A stretch of 64,000 nt of DNA from Microvirga flavescens (GTDB lineage: Bacteria; Pseudomonadota; Alphaproteobacteria; Rhizobiales; Beijerinckiaceae), in assembly GCF_003290125.1 (NCBI RefSeq), contig NZ_QMKH01000009.1, forward strand, positions 22,107 to 86,106, in the 5' to 3' direction. Shown piece by piece: positions 1 through 7,438 of the stretch. Each line of letters opens with the position of its first letter. Position 1 is the stretch's first letter. A program made the position numbers and the translations under genes. The notes under the pieces were generated by a model that was not told the origin of the DNA, did not search any database, and saw only the letters and a list, made by a program, of their open reading frames with translations.

Positions 1-708
1 ATGGGGCTGCTCGACTTCCACATCACAGGCTCGGGGCTGATCGCGGGCGGCCGGTTGCAGCGCCTTCTCGAAGAGAACCTTGCGGATCTGCGCCTCGAGG
101 GACTGCCCATCAAGTTCTGCACCATCGCGACCGAGCTTGCGACGGGCCACGAGGTCTGGCTGACGAAAGGGCCGCTCGTGCAGGGCATGCGCGCGTCCTA
201 TGCCCTGCCAGGCATCTTCGATCCTGTCCTCGTCGGCGGGCGCTGGCTGATGGATGGCGCGCTGGTGAACCCGATCCCGATCACCGCCGCCCGCGCGCTC
301 GGCGCGGACATCGTGATCTGCGTGAACCTGAACGGCGAAGTGCGCGTGCGCGGCACGGTGATCCAGTCCTACGAGAACGCCCAGACGGACGAGCAGGAGA
401 TCGAGGAGCACATGGAGGAGCCTCGGCGTTGGGGCTTCTTTTCCGCACCGAAGCTTCAAAAGCATCGCCGCCCGAATGCGCCGGGCATCGCGTCGGTGAT
501 GGTGGACGCCTTCAACATCACGCAGGACCGCATTGCCCGCTCGCGCCTCGCCGGCGACCCGCCCGACATGATGATCGCGCCCAAGCTCGCGAAGATGGGC
601 TTGTTCGAATTCCACCGCGCGCAGGAATGCATCGCGCTCGGACGGCAGGCCGCCGAACGCGCCCTGCCCGACATCATGGAATTGCTGCAGGAAACGGCGA
701 AGTCGTAA
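1..708 (+). CDS. Patatin-like phospholipase, 5' end cut by window
   Basis: C-terminal 235 residues of a patatin/RssA-type serine esterase, which hydrolyses acyl esters with a Ser-Asp dyad. The visible part holds the family block 'ASYALPGIFDPV' and the catalytic-Asp motif 'DGALVNPIP' (about residues 81-89). The Gly-rich oxyanion loop and the GxSxG nucleophile, which lie N-terminal in this family, are absent, so the ATG at base 1 is almost certainly internal and the true start lies upstream. The gene converges on the CBS-domain gene 10 bases away. The substrate cannot be told; RssA-like members are cytoplasmic or membrane-associated. Confidence 0.88.
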   Translation: MGLLDFHITGSGLIAGGRLQRLLEENLADLRLEGLPIKFCTIATELATGHEVWLTKGPLVQGMRASYALPGIFDPVLVGGRWLMDGALVNPIPITAARALGADIVICVNLNGEVRVRGTVIQSYENAQTDEQEIEEHMEEPRRWGFFSAPKLQKHRRPNAPGIASVMVDAFNITQDRIARSRLAGDPPDMMIAPKLAKMGLFEFHRAQECIALGRQAAERALPDIMELLQETAKS

Positions 709-718
709 GACGCAGGTC

Positions 719-1150
719 TCACGCGCTGGCGATATATTCCTTGATCGCCTGCGTTTCCGCCTCGATCTCCGCGAGACGATGCTTCACCACGTCGCCAATC
801 GAGATGATGCCGATGAGCGTCCCTTCCTCCACCACCGGGACATGACGGATTCTGCTTGTCGTCATGATCTCCATGATGCGCGGAATATCGGCGCGTTTCG
901 TGCAGGTGACGACCTGCCGCGTCATGTGCATGGACACGGGCTCGAGCAACGCGCTCGCGCCCTTGTTGGAAATGGCGCGCACGATGTCGCGTTCGGAAAT
1001 GATGCCGGAAACAGGCTGCAGCGCATCGGCGACGATCACCGCGCCGATCTTCCAGCTTGAGAGAAGTTCGGCGGCCTGAGCGAGGGTTTTCGTCGGCTCG
1101 ATGGTGACGACGTTCCGCCCCTTGTTCAGCAGGATCTGCTCGACAGACAT
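719..1150 (-). CDS. CBS domain-pair protein
   Basis: A 143-residue protein made almost entirely of two tandem CBS domains, a Bateman module that usually senses adenine nucleotides. Repeat one covers roughly residues 8-65 ('GAVIVAD...GIISERDIVRA') and repeat two 75-130 ('RHVPVVEEGTLIGIISIGDVVKHR'). The start at 1150 is preferred over an in-frame codon 13 residues upstream because a strong GGAGGTG ribosome site lies just before it. There is no attached catalytic domain, so it probably acts as a free regulatory or ligand-binding subunit; its partner is unknown. It is convergent with the patatin gene and downstream of the rhomboid gene on the same strand. Confidence 0.9.
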   Translation of the reverse strand: MSVEQILLNKGRNVVTIEPTKTLAQAAELLSSWKIGAVIVADALQPVSGIISERDIVRAISNKGASALLEPVSMHMTRQVVTCTKRADIPRIMEIMTTSRIRHVPVVEEGTLIGIISIGDVVKHRLAEIEAETQAIKEYIASA

Positions 1151-1220
1151 GGGCACCTCCGCATCCGAAAAAATGAAACCCGGCGTCACTCGATAGATTC
1201 TCGGCTCCTCCGGGTATTTT

Positions 1221-2039
1221 TCAAGCGGAACGGGAGGGCGTTCGTGTTCTCAAGGGATCGATGAAGGGGAAGAGCGCGAGCCCCGCGAAAAACCCGCCGA
1301 GATGGGCCTCCCAAGCGATGCTGACATCGGTGACGCCGAGCGGACGCGCGAAGGCATCCGAGAAATAGTTGATGACGATCCACACCAGCAGAAACAGCAT
1401 GACCTGACGATTGGTGAAGAGCCCTTGCAAGCTCTCGCTGCGCCGCTCATGCGGCTCGGTCAGGCGTCCATCGTGCCGAAAGGTCGGCGGCGCGAACATG
1501 AACCACGCCGCCGCTCCCATCATGCCGGAGACAGCCGCCGAAGCGCCGATGAGCGGCAGAACCTGCCAGGGGTGCAGCAGGACATAGAGCACCGCGCCGG
1601 CAAAAGCCGCGACGGCGGAAAGCCCAAGAAAGCGCAGCGCGCCGCAGCGCCGCGCCAGAGGCGTTCCGAAAGCCGCGAGCCAGACGCTGTTCAGGAGCAC
1701 ATGCGTCCAGGAACCGTGCAGCAGCGCATAGGTCAGGCCGGTCCACGGCTTGCCGCCCTCGTCGGCCAGGATGTAATGGGCAAGGATCAGCGGCATGGAT
1801 TCCATATCTCCGCTGTTTTGAAGCGACGAAATGATATCCTGCGCATCCGTGCCCCCATAGGCCACCGCCCAGCGCGCAGGGACGACGGCGAATGCCAGAA
1901 GCCACTCGAGATCGACATCCTCGGGGAGGAGGAACATGCGGATCGCGTGAATGCCGATGAGAACCGCAAGGCTTCCCAGCACAACGCCCGGAAGTCGAAA
2001 AATCGGCTCATGCGCCGTGGGATGGGATGGTGAGTTCAT
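1221..2039 (-). CDS. Rhomboid family intramembrane serine protease
   Basis: A 272-residue polytopic inner-membrane protein of the rhomboid fold. The family marks are visible: 'HGSWTHVLLNSVWL' (the HxxxxHxxxN helix), the nucleophile region 'GASAAVSGMMG' with the catalytic Ser inside the membrane, and the paired His in 'AHLGGFFAGLALF' near residue 245. The family cleaves single-pass membrane proteins within the bilayer. An insert of about 60 residues rich in charged residues sits between the nucleophile helix and the later helices. No ribosome site is obvious before the ATG. It is divergent from the BTLCP gene across a 323-base region. Confidence 0.92.
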   Translation of the reverse strand: MNSPSHPTAHEPIFRLPGVVLGSLAVLIGIHAIRMFLLPEDVDLEWLLAFAVVPARWAVAYGGTDAQDIISSLQNSGDMESMPLILAHYILADEGGKPWTGLTYALLHGSWTHVLLNSVWLAAFGTPLARRCGALRFLGLSAVAAFAGAVLYVLLHPWQVLPLIGASAAVSGMMGAAAWFMFAPPTFRHDGRLTEPHERRSESLQGLFTNRQVMLFLLVWIVINYFSDAFARPLGVTDVSIAWEAHLGGFFAGLALFPFIDPLRTRTPSRSA

Positions 2040-2255
2040 TCAGGACCGGAGGATTTGGGCGAGAAGACTCACCCGATGAAAGTTCATGCTTATTTTGCCT
2101 GCTTTCAGAAAAAATTCTTCAAAAGACTGTTTTCCTTTACTGCCCGTCTCTCCCTTAGGCATCTTCCGGGGCTCGCGCGAAGAGCGGTCAAGTATATAAA
2201 AATCGTTACGCTTCATCACGTTGCGGCAGTTAGTGAGAATTTATTAACCATGCTG

Positions 2256-2280
2256 GGAACGAAGCAACCCGCGACGCGTT
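2256..2280 (+). promoter_or_regulatory. Candidate EcfG-type general-stress promoter
   Basis: GGAAC at 2256-2260 is followed, after exactly 16 bases, by CGTT at 2277-2280. This matches the alphaproteobacterial EcfG (sigma-E-G) consensus GGAAC-N16/17-CGTT. It points at the BTLCP gene about 80 bases downstream, and its -10 half overlaps the first CtrA-type box. This is a motif match only, without transcript evidence. The rest of the 2040-2362 gap between the divergent genes is AT-rich and holds no credible gene. Confidence 0.5.
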
Positions 2281-2294
2281 AACTCACCTTTAAC
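2279..2294 (+). promoter_or_regulatory. CtrA-type box 1
   Basis: TTAACTCACCTTTAAC is a perfect TTAA-N7-TTAAC match to the full binding site of the cell-cycle master regulator CtrA of Alphaproteobacteria. It overlaps the -10 element of the candidate EcfG promoter, a position where bound CtrA would be expected to block that promoter. Confidence 0.55.
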
Positions 2295-2332
2295 TTTCTG
2301 CTTGAGCCATGAAATAAGCCGTGCGAGCTTGG

Positions 2333-2348
2333 TTAAAAGAAATTTAAC
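2333..2348 (+). promoter_or_regulatory. CtrA-type box 2
   Basis: TTAAAAGAAATTTAAC is a second perfect TTAA-N7-TTAAC site, 54 bases after the first and only 15 bases before the ATG of the BTLCP gene. Two full matches within 70 bases in a GC-rich genome are unlikely by chance, which supports real CtrA control. Confidence 0.55.
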
Positions 2349-2362
2349 GGGCTGTGCGGGGC

Positions 2363-3034
2363 ATGTCTCTCTCTTTCTTGAAAAGCGTCGAGCTGGGCGG
2401 TCGGAAGGCTGGCATCTTTGGCTGCAAGCTTGCTACGGCTCTCTTCGGAGCAGCCCTTCTTCTCGGCGGCGCCGCCCAGGCTCAGACCGTCGCTTCCGCT
2501 CAGGCCACGGCCCTTCCCGTCGAGAAAGGAGCCTCCGCCAAGCCGATCCTCGGATGGATGCAGTTCTGCCAGGAGAACGCCTCCGAGTGCACCGTGAACA
2601 CCTCCGAGCCCCGGACGATCACCCTCACGCCGCAGATCTGGAACACCATCGTCTCGGTCAACAAGCGGGTTAACAACGAGATCAAGCCCGTCACCGACCA
2701 GGACCACTGGGGTGTCGTGGATCGTTGGAGTCTGCCCGATGACGGCCAGGGCGATTGCGAGGATTACCAGCTCCTCAAGCGCAAGCGGCTGACGGAGCTC
2801 GGCCTGCCCCGCCGCGCCATGCGCATGACTGTCGTGATCGACGAGCTTGGCGAAGGCCACGCCGTTCTCGTGATCCGCACGGATCGCGGTGACTACGTGC
2901 TCGACAACAAGCACTCGAACGTCCTGTCGTGGGATCAGACTGGCTACGTTTTCGTAAAGCGCGAAAGCCAGGACGCTGTCGCGTGGGTTTCGCTCGGCGG
3001 CATCACCTCGCCGACCACCACCGCGAACCGGTAA
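2363..3034 (+). CDS. Transglutaminase-like cysteine peptidase (BTLCP), periplasmic
   Basis: A 223-residue secreted protein of the bacterial transglutaminase-like cysteine peptidase family (Pfam BTLCP). A signal peptide with hydrophobic core 'LATALFGAALLLGGAAQAQ' leads. The papain-like triad is readable: Cys in 'GDCEDYQLLK', His in 'GEGHAVLVI' and Asp in 'YVLDNK'. Some family members in other proteobacteria cleave cell-surface adhesins (LapG type); the target here is unknown. A GTG nine bases upstream (2354) is an alternative start; neither has a strong ribosome site. The upstream region carries a candidate stress promoter and two CtrA boxes. Confidence 0.9.
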   Translation: MSLSFLKSVELGGRKAGIFGCKLATALFGAALLLGGAAQAQTVASAQATALPVEKGASAKPILGWMQFCQENASECTVNTSEPRTITLTPQIWNTIVSVNKRVNNEIKPVTDQDHWGVVDRWSLPDDGQGDCEDYQLLKRKRLTELGLPRRAMRMTVVIDELGEGHAVLVIRTDRGDYVLDNKHSNVLSWDQTGYVFVKRESQDAVAWVSLGGITSPTTTANR

Positions 3035-3041
3035 GACCCGG

Positions 3042-3572
3042 TCAATCGATCCGGGTCAGCCCGTTCGCGAAGCGCTTCCAGTTCGCGACATATTTGACTG
3101 CCGACAGCTTGAGCTTCTCGACAGCCTCAGGATCGAGCGCCTTGATCGCCCGGGCGGGCGCGCCGACGATCAGCGAGTTATCCGGAAATTCCTTGCCCTC
3201 GGTCACGAGGGCATTCGCACCGACAAGGCTGTTCTTGCCGATGCGGGCGTGGTTCAGCACGGTCGCGCCCATGCCGATCAGCGAATTCTCGCCGATGGTA
3301 CAGCCATGCAGGATGGCGTGGTGGCCGATCGTGCATCCGGCCCCGATCGTGAGAGGCGCGCCGGGGTCCGTGTGGAGCAGCGCGCCCTCCTGAATATTGG
3401 TCCCCTCGCCCACATCGATGAGCTCGTTGTCGCCGCGCAGGACCGCCCCGAACCAGATGCCGACATCGACACCAAGCCGCACTCGCCCGATCACATGCGC
3501 GTCGGGCGCGATCCAGAACCGCCCGGCCTCGGGCACGACGGGTTCGACATCATCGAGACGGTAGAGCGGCAC
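3042..3572 (-). CDS. Gamma-class carbonic anhydrase-like hexapeptide protein
   Basis: A 176-residue left-handed beta-helix protein of the YrdA/PaaY/gamma-carbonic anhydrase family. Hexapeptide repeats run from about residue 25 to 140. The three metal-ligand histidines expected of the family are seen in 'LLHTDPG' and 'GHHAILHG'. The product probably binds Zn or Fe as a cytoplasmic trimer; real carbonic anhydrase activity varies within the family. The start is a GTG preceded by GGAGG about ten bases away. It ends 7 bases from the convergent BTLCP gene and lies just downstream of a DUF3126 gene and cysE on the same strand. Confidence 0.9.
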   Translation of the reverse strand: MPLYRLDDVEPVVPEAGRFWIAPDAHVIGRVRLGVDVGIWFGAVLRGDNELIDVGEGTNIQEGALLHTDPGAPLTIGAGCTIGHHAILHGCTIGENSLIGMGATVLNHARIGKNSLVGANALVTEGKEFPDNSLIVGAPARAIKALDPEAVEKLKLSAVKYVANWKRFANGLTRID

Positions 3573-3596
3573 GAGGCCCCATCCTCCAGAAGAGAA

Positions 3597-3824
3597 TTAG
3601 TCTTCGAGATCCGTGTCGAGGATCGCCATCGTGAAGTTGTAGGAGCGGTCGCCGTCCTCGTCGTCGAGGAAGAGCACGCCGACAAATTCGTCGCCGATAT
3701 AGACTTCCGCGGAATCGGTCTTCTTCGGACGGCCGACAACGCGGATGGAGGCGTTTGCAAAAGTCTGGCGCAGGTAACGTTCAACCTTCGCCATCTCGGT
3801 CTTATCCACGATGAATCCTTTCAT
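3597..3824 (-). CDS. DUF3126 family small protein
   Basis: A 75-residue acidic protein recognised as DUF3126, a conserved small family confined largely to Alphaproteobacteria, of unknown function. The conserved core reads 'RVVGRPKKTDSAEVYIGDEF' followed by 'GVLFLDDEDGDRSYNFTMAIL'. The ATG at 3824 gives the usual family length; a GTG at 3851 would add nine residues. It sits between cysE and the gamma-carbonic anhydrase gene on the same strand, 24 bases from the latter, and is probably co-transcribed. Confidence 0.85.
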   Translation of the reverse strand: MKGFIVDKTEMAKVERYLRQTFANASIRVVGRPKKTDSAEVYIGDEFVGVLFLDDEDGDRSYNFTMAILDTDLED

Positions 3825-3875
3825 GAAATCGATAAAGACTGCACTTGCCACGATGGAAGGTGCGGAGCAAGCGCG

Positions 3876-4709
3876 TCAAATACCGTCCTTGAGGAAATGA
3901 TCCATCGCGCGCGCCGGTTCGGCGCAGCCCGCGGTGCCGACCACCTTGGCCGGAACGCCGGCGACGGTCGCATTGTGCGGCACCGATTGCAGAACCACCG
4001 ACCCTGCCGCGATGCGCGCGCAATGGCCGACTTCGATATTGCCGAGGATCTTCGCGCCCGCTCCGATCAGGACGCCCTTCCTGATCTTGGGATGGCGGTC
4101 GCCACGCTCCTTACCCGTGCCGCCGAGGGTCACGTCCTGCAGCATGGACACGTTATCCTCGATGACCGCCGTCGAGCCGACGACGAGGCCGGTCGCGTGA
4201 TCGAGGAAGATGCCCTGCCCCATCCGCGCCGCCGGATGGATATCAGTCTGGAACACCTCGGAAGACAGGCTCTGGAGATAGAGCGCGAAATCCCGCCGCC
4301 CCTCGTTCCAAAGCCAATGCGCCAGACGGTGTGTCTGAATAGCGTGAAAGCCCTTGAAATAGAGCACCGGCTCGAGGACCCGCTCGCAAGCGGGGTCGCG
4401 ATCCAGCACGGCGCTGATATCCGCACGGAACGCCTGCGAGATCGACGGGTCGGCCTGGACGGCCTCGCGGAATGTCTGCTCGATGAGATCGGCGGGCACG
4501 GCGGGGTGGGCAAGGCGCGCCGCAACGCGGTGAATCACAGTCGCATCGAGGCTGGGCTGGTGGCTCACCGAACTCAGCATGAAGCCCGCGAGCACCGGCT
4601 CCCGGCGCGAGGCTTCCTGAGCCTCACGGAGAAGGCGACCCCAGAGCGGGTCCACGGTCCCGGCAAGCGGCTCGACGGACCCTGACTTCAGGCGCTGATG
4701 GGACGTCAT
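3876..4709 (-). CDS. cysE: Serine O-acetyltransferase
   Basis: Makes O-acetylserine from serine and acetyl-CoA, the first step of cysteine synthesis in the cytoplasm. The 277-residue length and layout fit CysE: an N-terminal helical domain ('DPLWGRLLREAQEA...') that builds the hexamer, then a hexapeptide-repeat helix from about residue 160 with 'DIHPAARMGQGIFLDHATG' (catalytic His) and 'QDVTLGGTGKERGDRHPKI'. The start at 4709 has an AAGGAG ribosome site; an earlier in-frame codon does not. It is followed by DUF3126 and the gamma-carbonic anhydrase gene. The C-terminal tail where cysteine feedback acts is present. Confidence 0.96.
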   Translation of the reverse strand: MTSHQRLKSGSVEPLAGTVDPLWGRLLREAQEASRREPVLAGFMLSSVSHQPSLDATVIHRVAARLAHPAVPADLIEQTFREAVQADPSISQAFRADISAVLDRDPACERVLEPVLYFKGFHAIQTHRLAHWLWNEGRRDFALYLQSLSSEVFQTDIHPAARMGQGIFLDHATGLVVGSTAVIEDNVSMLQDVTLGGTGKERGDRHPKIRKGVLIGAGAKILGNIEVGHCARIAAGSVVLQSVPHNATVAGVPAKVVGTAGCAEPARAMDHFLKDGI

Positions 4710-4792
4710 GACGAACTCCTTGCCAAGGCGACGCGCGGCGGGGATTAGCATAAGTAGGATTCCACCGCCCCTTTCTTTAGCCCCATTCGATC

Positions 4793-5593
4793 ATGAGCGC
4801 TGTATTTTCTTCCCCCTCTCCGCTTCTATCCGTGACGGTCGAGGATTCGATCGCTTCCATCGCCATCGACAACCCGGCACGGCGCAATGCGCTCAACCTC
4901 TCCATGTGGCAGGCCTTTCCGGCCATCGTGAAGGCGCTTGAGGAAGATGAGCGCGTGCGGGTGATTATCCTGCGCGGAGCCGGAACGGGCGCCTTTGCCG
5001 CAGGGGCGGATATCGCCGAGTTCGAAACCATCCGGGCGGACGCCGCCGGCAGCCGCGCCTACGAGCGCGACAACGAAGCGGCGTTCTGGGCCATCGCCCA
5101 TTGCGCGAAGCCCGTCATCGCCATGATCCGCAGCCACTGCCTCGGCGCCGGATGCGGACTGGCGGTCGCATGCGATTTGCGGATCGCGTCGGACAATGCG
5201 GTGTTCGGCATCCCGGCGGCGCGGCTCGGGGTCGGCTATCCGCCCGGAGCCATGCGGCTGCTCACCGCCGTGGTGGGCCCCACCGTCGCGAAGGACCTGT
5301 TCTTCACCGCGCGCAGGATCGATGCCGGCGAAGCCCTGCGCCTGGGGCTCCTCGGAACGGTCGTTCCCGATGAGGCGCTGGAAGAAACGACACTGACGCT
5401 TGCCCGCACGATTGCGGAGAACGCACCCCTGACGATCCGCGCCGCCAAGGCCGCGATCGACGCCGCATGCGGCGTTGGGGAGCCGGGGCTGGACACGCAG
5501 GCGCTCGCCGATGCCTGCTTCGACAGCGCCGATTACGTGGAGGGCCGCAGCGCCTTTCTCGAAAAGCGCAAGCCGGTGTTCAAGGGACGATAG
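4793..5593 (+). CDS. Enoyl-CoA hydratase/isomerase family protein
   Basis: A 266-residue crotonase-fold enzyme. 'GAFAAGADIAEF' forms the first oxyanion-hole segment and 'HCLGAGCGLAVACDLRIAS' the CoA-binding second segment; the region after residue 130 ('PAARLGVGYPPGAMRLL') is where one catalytic acid of true hydratases lies. A Tyr-Pro-Pro stretch stands there rather than a clear catalytic Glu, so it may be a hydratase, isomerase or another crotonase reaction. It is divergent from cysE and convergent, eight bases apart, with the methyltransferase gene. The pathway is not shown by the neighbours. Confidence 0.9.
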   Translation: MSAVFSSPSPLLSVTVEDSIASIAIDNPARRNALNLSMWQAFPAIVKALEEDERVRVIILRGAGTGAFAAGADIAEFETIRADAAGSRAYERDNEAAFWAIAHCAKPVIAMIRSHCLGAGCGLAVACDLRIASDNAVFGIPAARLGVGYPPGAMRLLTAVVGPTVAKDLFFTARRIDAGEALRLGLLGTVVPDEALEETTLTLARTIAENAPLTIRAAKAAIDAACGVGEPGLDTQALADACFDSADYVEGRSAFLEKRKPVFKGR

Positions 5594-5601
5594 CCCACGC
5601 C

Positions 5602-6135
5602 TCAGGCAATGTGAGACGGCCTGTGCGCCACGGGCCGCCCGCTCTCGCGGGCCCGGCGGTAGACGAAGTAACGCCCCTCGGTGATACCGGTGCGAGTCGA
5701 CAGGTTCGTGCAGCGGGGCAGATCGAAGGCTCTGTCGGCAAGGACGAGACCACCCGGCTCGAGCAGGGGTTCGAGGAGCGGTGAGAGGCGCTTTGCCAGC
5801 TGCCGGTTCAGGGCGTCATCGCCTGAGCCGATATCCGCATGGATGAGGGCCGCGCAGGCAGGGCCCATCCGCTCCGCGAAAAGAGGCAGCGTGTCGAAGA
5901 TGTCACCGAGGACGAGGTAGTCCTCCGGCGGCAGATCATCCGGGTGGACCGCGAGCGTGCGCTCGAAGGCGTAGATCTCCCGGTCGGGCAAGCGGGTTCG
6001 CAGATGGTCATAGGTCCGACCATTGCCGAGTCCGAGTTCGAGGATCACCCCGGTCGGCTCGATTTCGTTGGCAGCCCAGTTCAGAAGATTGCGCTGGGCG
6101 GACAAACGGCGAATGGCGCTGTCGAGACGTGTCAT
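5602..6135 (-). CDS. Class I SAM-dependent methyltransferase
   Basis: A 177-residue Rossmann-type methyltransferase, resembling the small Methyltransf_17 family. SAM-binding motif I is 'VILELGLGNGRTYDHL' near residues 32-47, followed by 'IYAFERTL' with the ribose-binding acidic residue. 'ALIHADIGSGDD' carries a probable substrate or cofactor Asp. The start at 6135 (M-T-R-L-D) has a GGAAAG ribosome site; upstream codons do not. The substrate is unknown. It borders the AT-rich segment carrying the SIR2-like gene, which lies upstream of it on the opposite strand. Confidence 0.85.
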   Translation of the reverse strand: MTRLDSAIRRLSAQRNLLNWAANEIEPTGVILELGLGNGRTYDHLRTRLPDREIYAFERTLAVHPDDLPPEDYLVLGDIFDTLPLFAERMGPACAALIHADIGSGDDALNRQLAKRLSPLLEPLLEPGGLVLADRAFDLPRCTNLSTRTGITEGRYFVYRRARESGRPVAHRPSHIA

Positions 6136-6264
6136 CGGCACTTTCCCCAACGCAATCGAACTGGGGAAAACGAGTCTCAAATCAAGTGGATAGTCCGCAA
6201 TTAAAACTTATAGGCGCACAGCATATTGACCACTGGTTGCAGCCCTAGAAAATAGCCGTGCCTC

Positions 6265-6304
6265 ATTGGTTGATTCCTACGGGCCGCGAGGCGAATAAAC
6301 CAAT
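6265..6304. repeat. Imperfect inverted repeat upstream of the SIR2-like gene
   Basis: ATTGGTTGATT (6265-6275) and AATAAACCAAT (6294-6304) are inverted copies matching at 10 of 11 positions around a GC-rich loop. It ends 29 bases before the start of the SIR2-like gene, where an operator or promoter-associated site would lie. No factor is assigned. Confidence 0.4.
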
Positions 6305-6333
6305 TATAGCAACAACCTCAAGCAGAATTGAAT

Positions 6334-7317
6334 ATGCCTAACGTACTACACTTTGACGATGCGATTGACCTATGTGGTTCCGAGTCAAAATCCGTTCTCC
6401 TAGGAAATGGTTTTTCCATAGACCAAAATAAGAGAGCTTTTGAGTACAGGGCTTTACTTGAAAAATGCGCTCTTCCTGCCGAAAGCCCGATCAGGAAGGT
6501 CTTCGAAACGCTGCAAACAAAGGATTTTGAGGCGGTTGTGAAGGCGCTAGAACACTCCGCTGCAATCGCTGACGCTTACGGCAATGAGGCCCATGCGAAA
6601 CAATTTAGGGAAGATGCAGAAGCAGCAAGAGACGCACTCATTAGAGCTGTCCACAGTGTCCATCCCGATGGCAGCTTTGATATTCCTGAAATTGAAAAAA
6701 CTGCTTGCGGCTCTTTTTTAGACAATTTCAATTTAATATTTACGATTAACTATGATTTGCTGCTCTATTGGGCAGCATTGCATGCATGCGAGAATCATAC
6801 TGATGGTTTTGGCACGGGGAAAAGGGTGAATGGGTTTAGAACATTTTCCGAAACTGCAAATTGCTCAACATTCTACATTCACGGTGCGTTGCATCTATTC
6901 CTCGGTGAGCAGACGGAGACTCGCAAACGAGTATTGACCAGCGGAACGATAATTAGAGAAATTTCAGAGACTATTAAAGAGCGCAACCAACTTCCTCTAT
7001 TCGTGGCCGAAGGAACTGCGGCTCAAAAAATGACTAGAATAAATTCCGTACCTTACCTGCGCCATTGTTATGACCAACTGAAAAGCATCGACGGAAACAT
7101 ATTCATTTTTGGTCATTCAGCATCCGAGCAAGATCGGCACATCTATGACGCCATCTTCCAAAGCGGGGTCGAGAGAGTGTTCTTTTGCGTGCACGAGCCT
7201 CAAAAAGGCTACGAGGAAATTGAAGAAAGGCTCGCTCCCTTCATAGCAAGGCGCAAAACAATCGATGTTATTTTCGTAGATTCCCAAACAGCAAATGTAT
7301 GGGGAAAACAGCAATGA
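6334..7317 (+). CDS. DUF4917 family SIR2-like protein, candidate NADase effector
   Basis: A 327-residue protein recognised as DUF4917, distantly related to SIR2 NAD-binding proteins. The SIR2-like marks come in order: 'LLGNGFSI' (22-29, nucleotide loop), 'FTINYDLLL' (136-144, the T-x-N-Y-D motif), 'IHGALH' (182-187, with the usual catalytic-site His) and 'GHSASEQD' (260-267). A helical stretch fills residues 45-130. No membrane segment or signal peptide is seen. The ATG is chosen over a TTG two codons earlier. Base composition is clearly AT-rich beside its neighbours, with TTA leucine codons, suggesting transfer. SIR2-like domains in phage defence destroy NAD; that role here is inference, and no partner gene is adjacent. 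Confidence 0.8.
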   Translation: MPNVLHFDDAIDLCGSESKSVLLGNGFSIDQNKRAFEYRALLEKCALPAESPIRKVFETLQTKDFEAVVKALEHSAAIADAYGNEAHAKQFREDAEAARDALIRAVHSVHPDGSFDIPEIEKTACGSFLDNFNLIFTINYDLLLYWAALHACENHTDGFGTGKRVNGFRTFSETANCSTFYIHGALHLFLGEQTETRKRVLTSGTIIREISETIKERNQLPLFVAEGTAAQKMTRINSVPYLRHCYDQLKSIDGNIFIFGHSASEQDRHIYDAIFQSGVERVFFCVHEPQKGYEEIEERLAPFIARRKTIDVIFVDSQTANVWGKQQ

Positions 7318-7348
7318 TTCCACAAATTTACTCACCTTTGTGGAATCA
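7315..7348. repeat. Perfect 12-bp inverted repeat at the end of the SIR2-like gene
   Basis: TGATTCCACAAA and TTTGTGGAATCA are exact inverted copies around a 10-base loop, starting at the stop codon of the SIR2-like gene. It could end transcription of that AT-rich gene before the convergent hydrolase gene, although no T-run follows. It may instead be part of the transferred segment. Confidence 0.5.
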
Positions 7349-7438
7349 AATACTCATACTCAACATTGGCTACTGCGCTGCTCATGCGGAACTTCCGCCC
7401 CTCCCCCTAACCGATTCAAGCGACTCGCCTTTCGCCCT

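Noticed and set aside
2055..2282. Short open frame in the rhomboid-BTLCP gap
   Set aside because: It lies over the promoter region, is AT-rich, has no ribosome site of note and no recognisable features.
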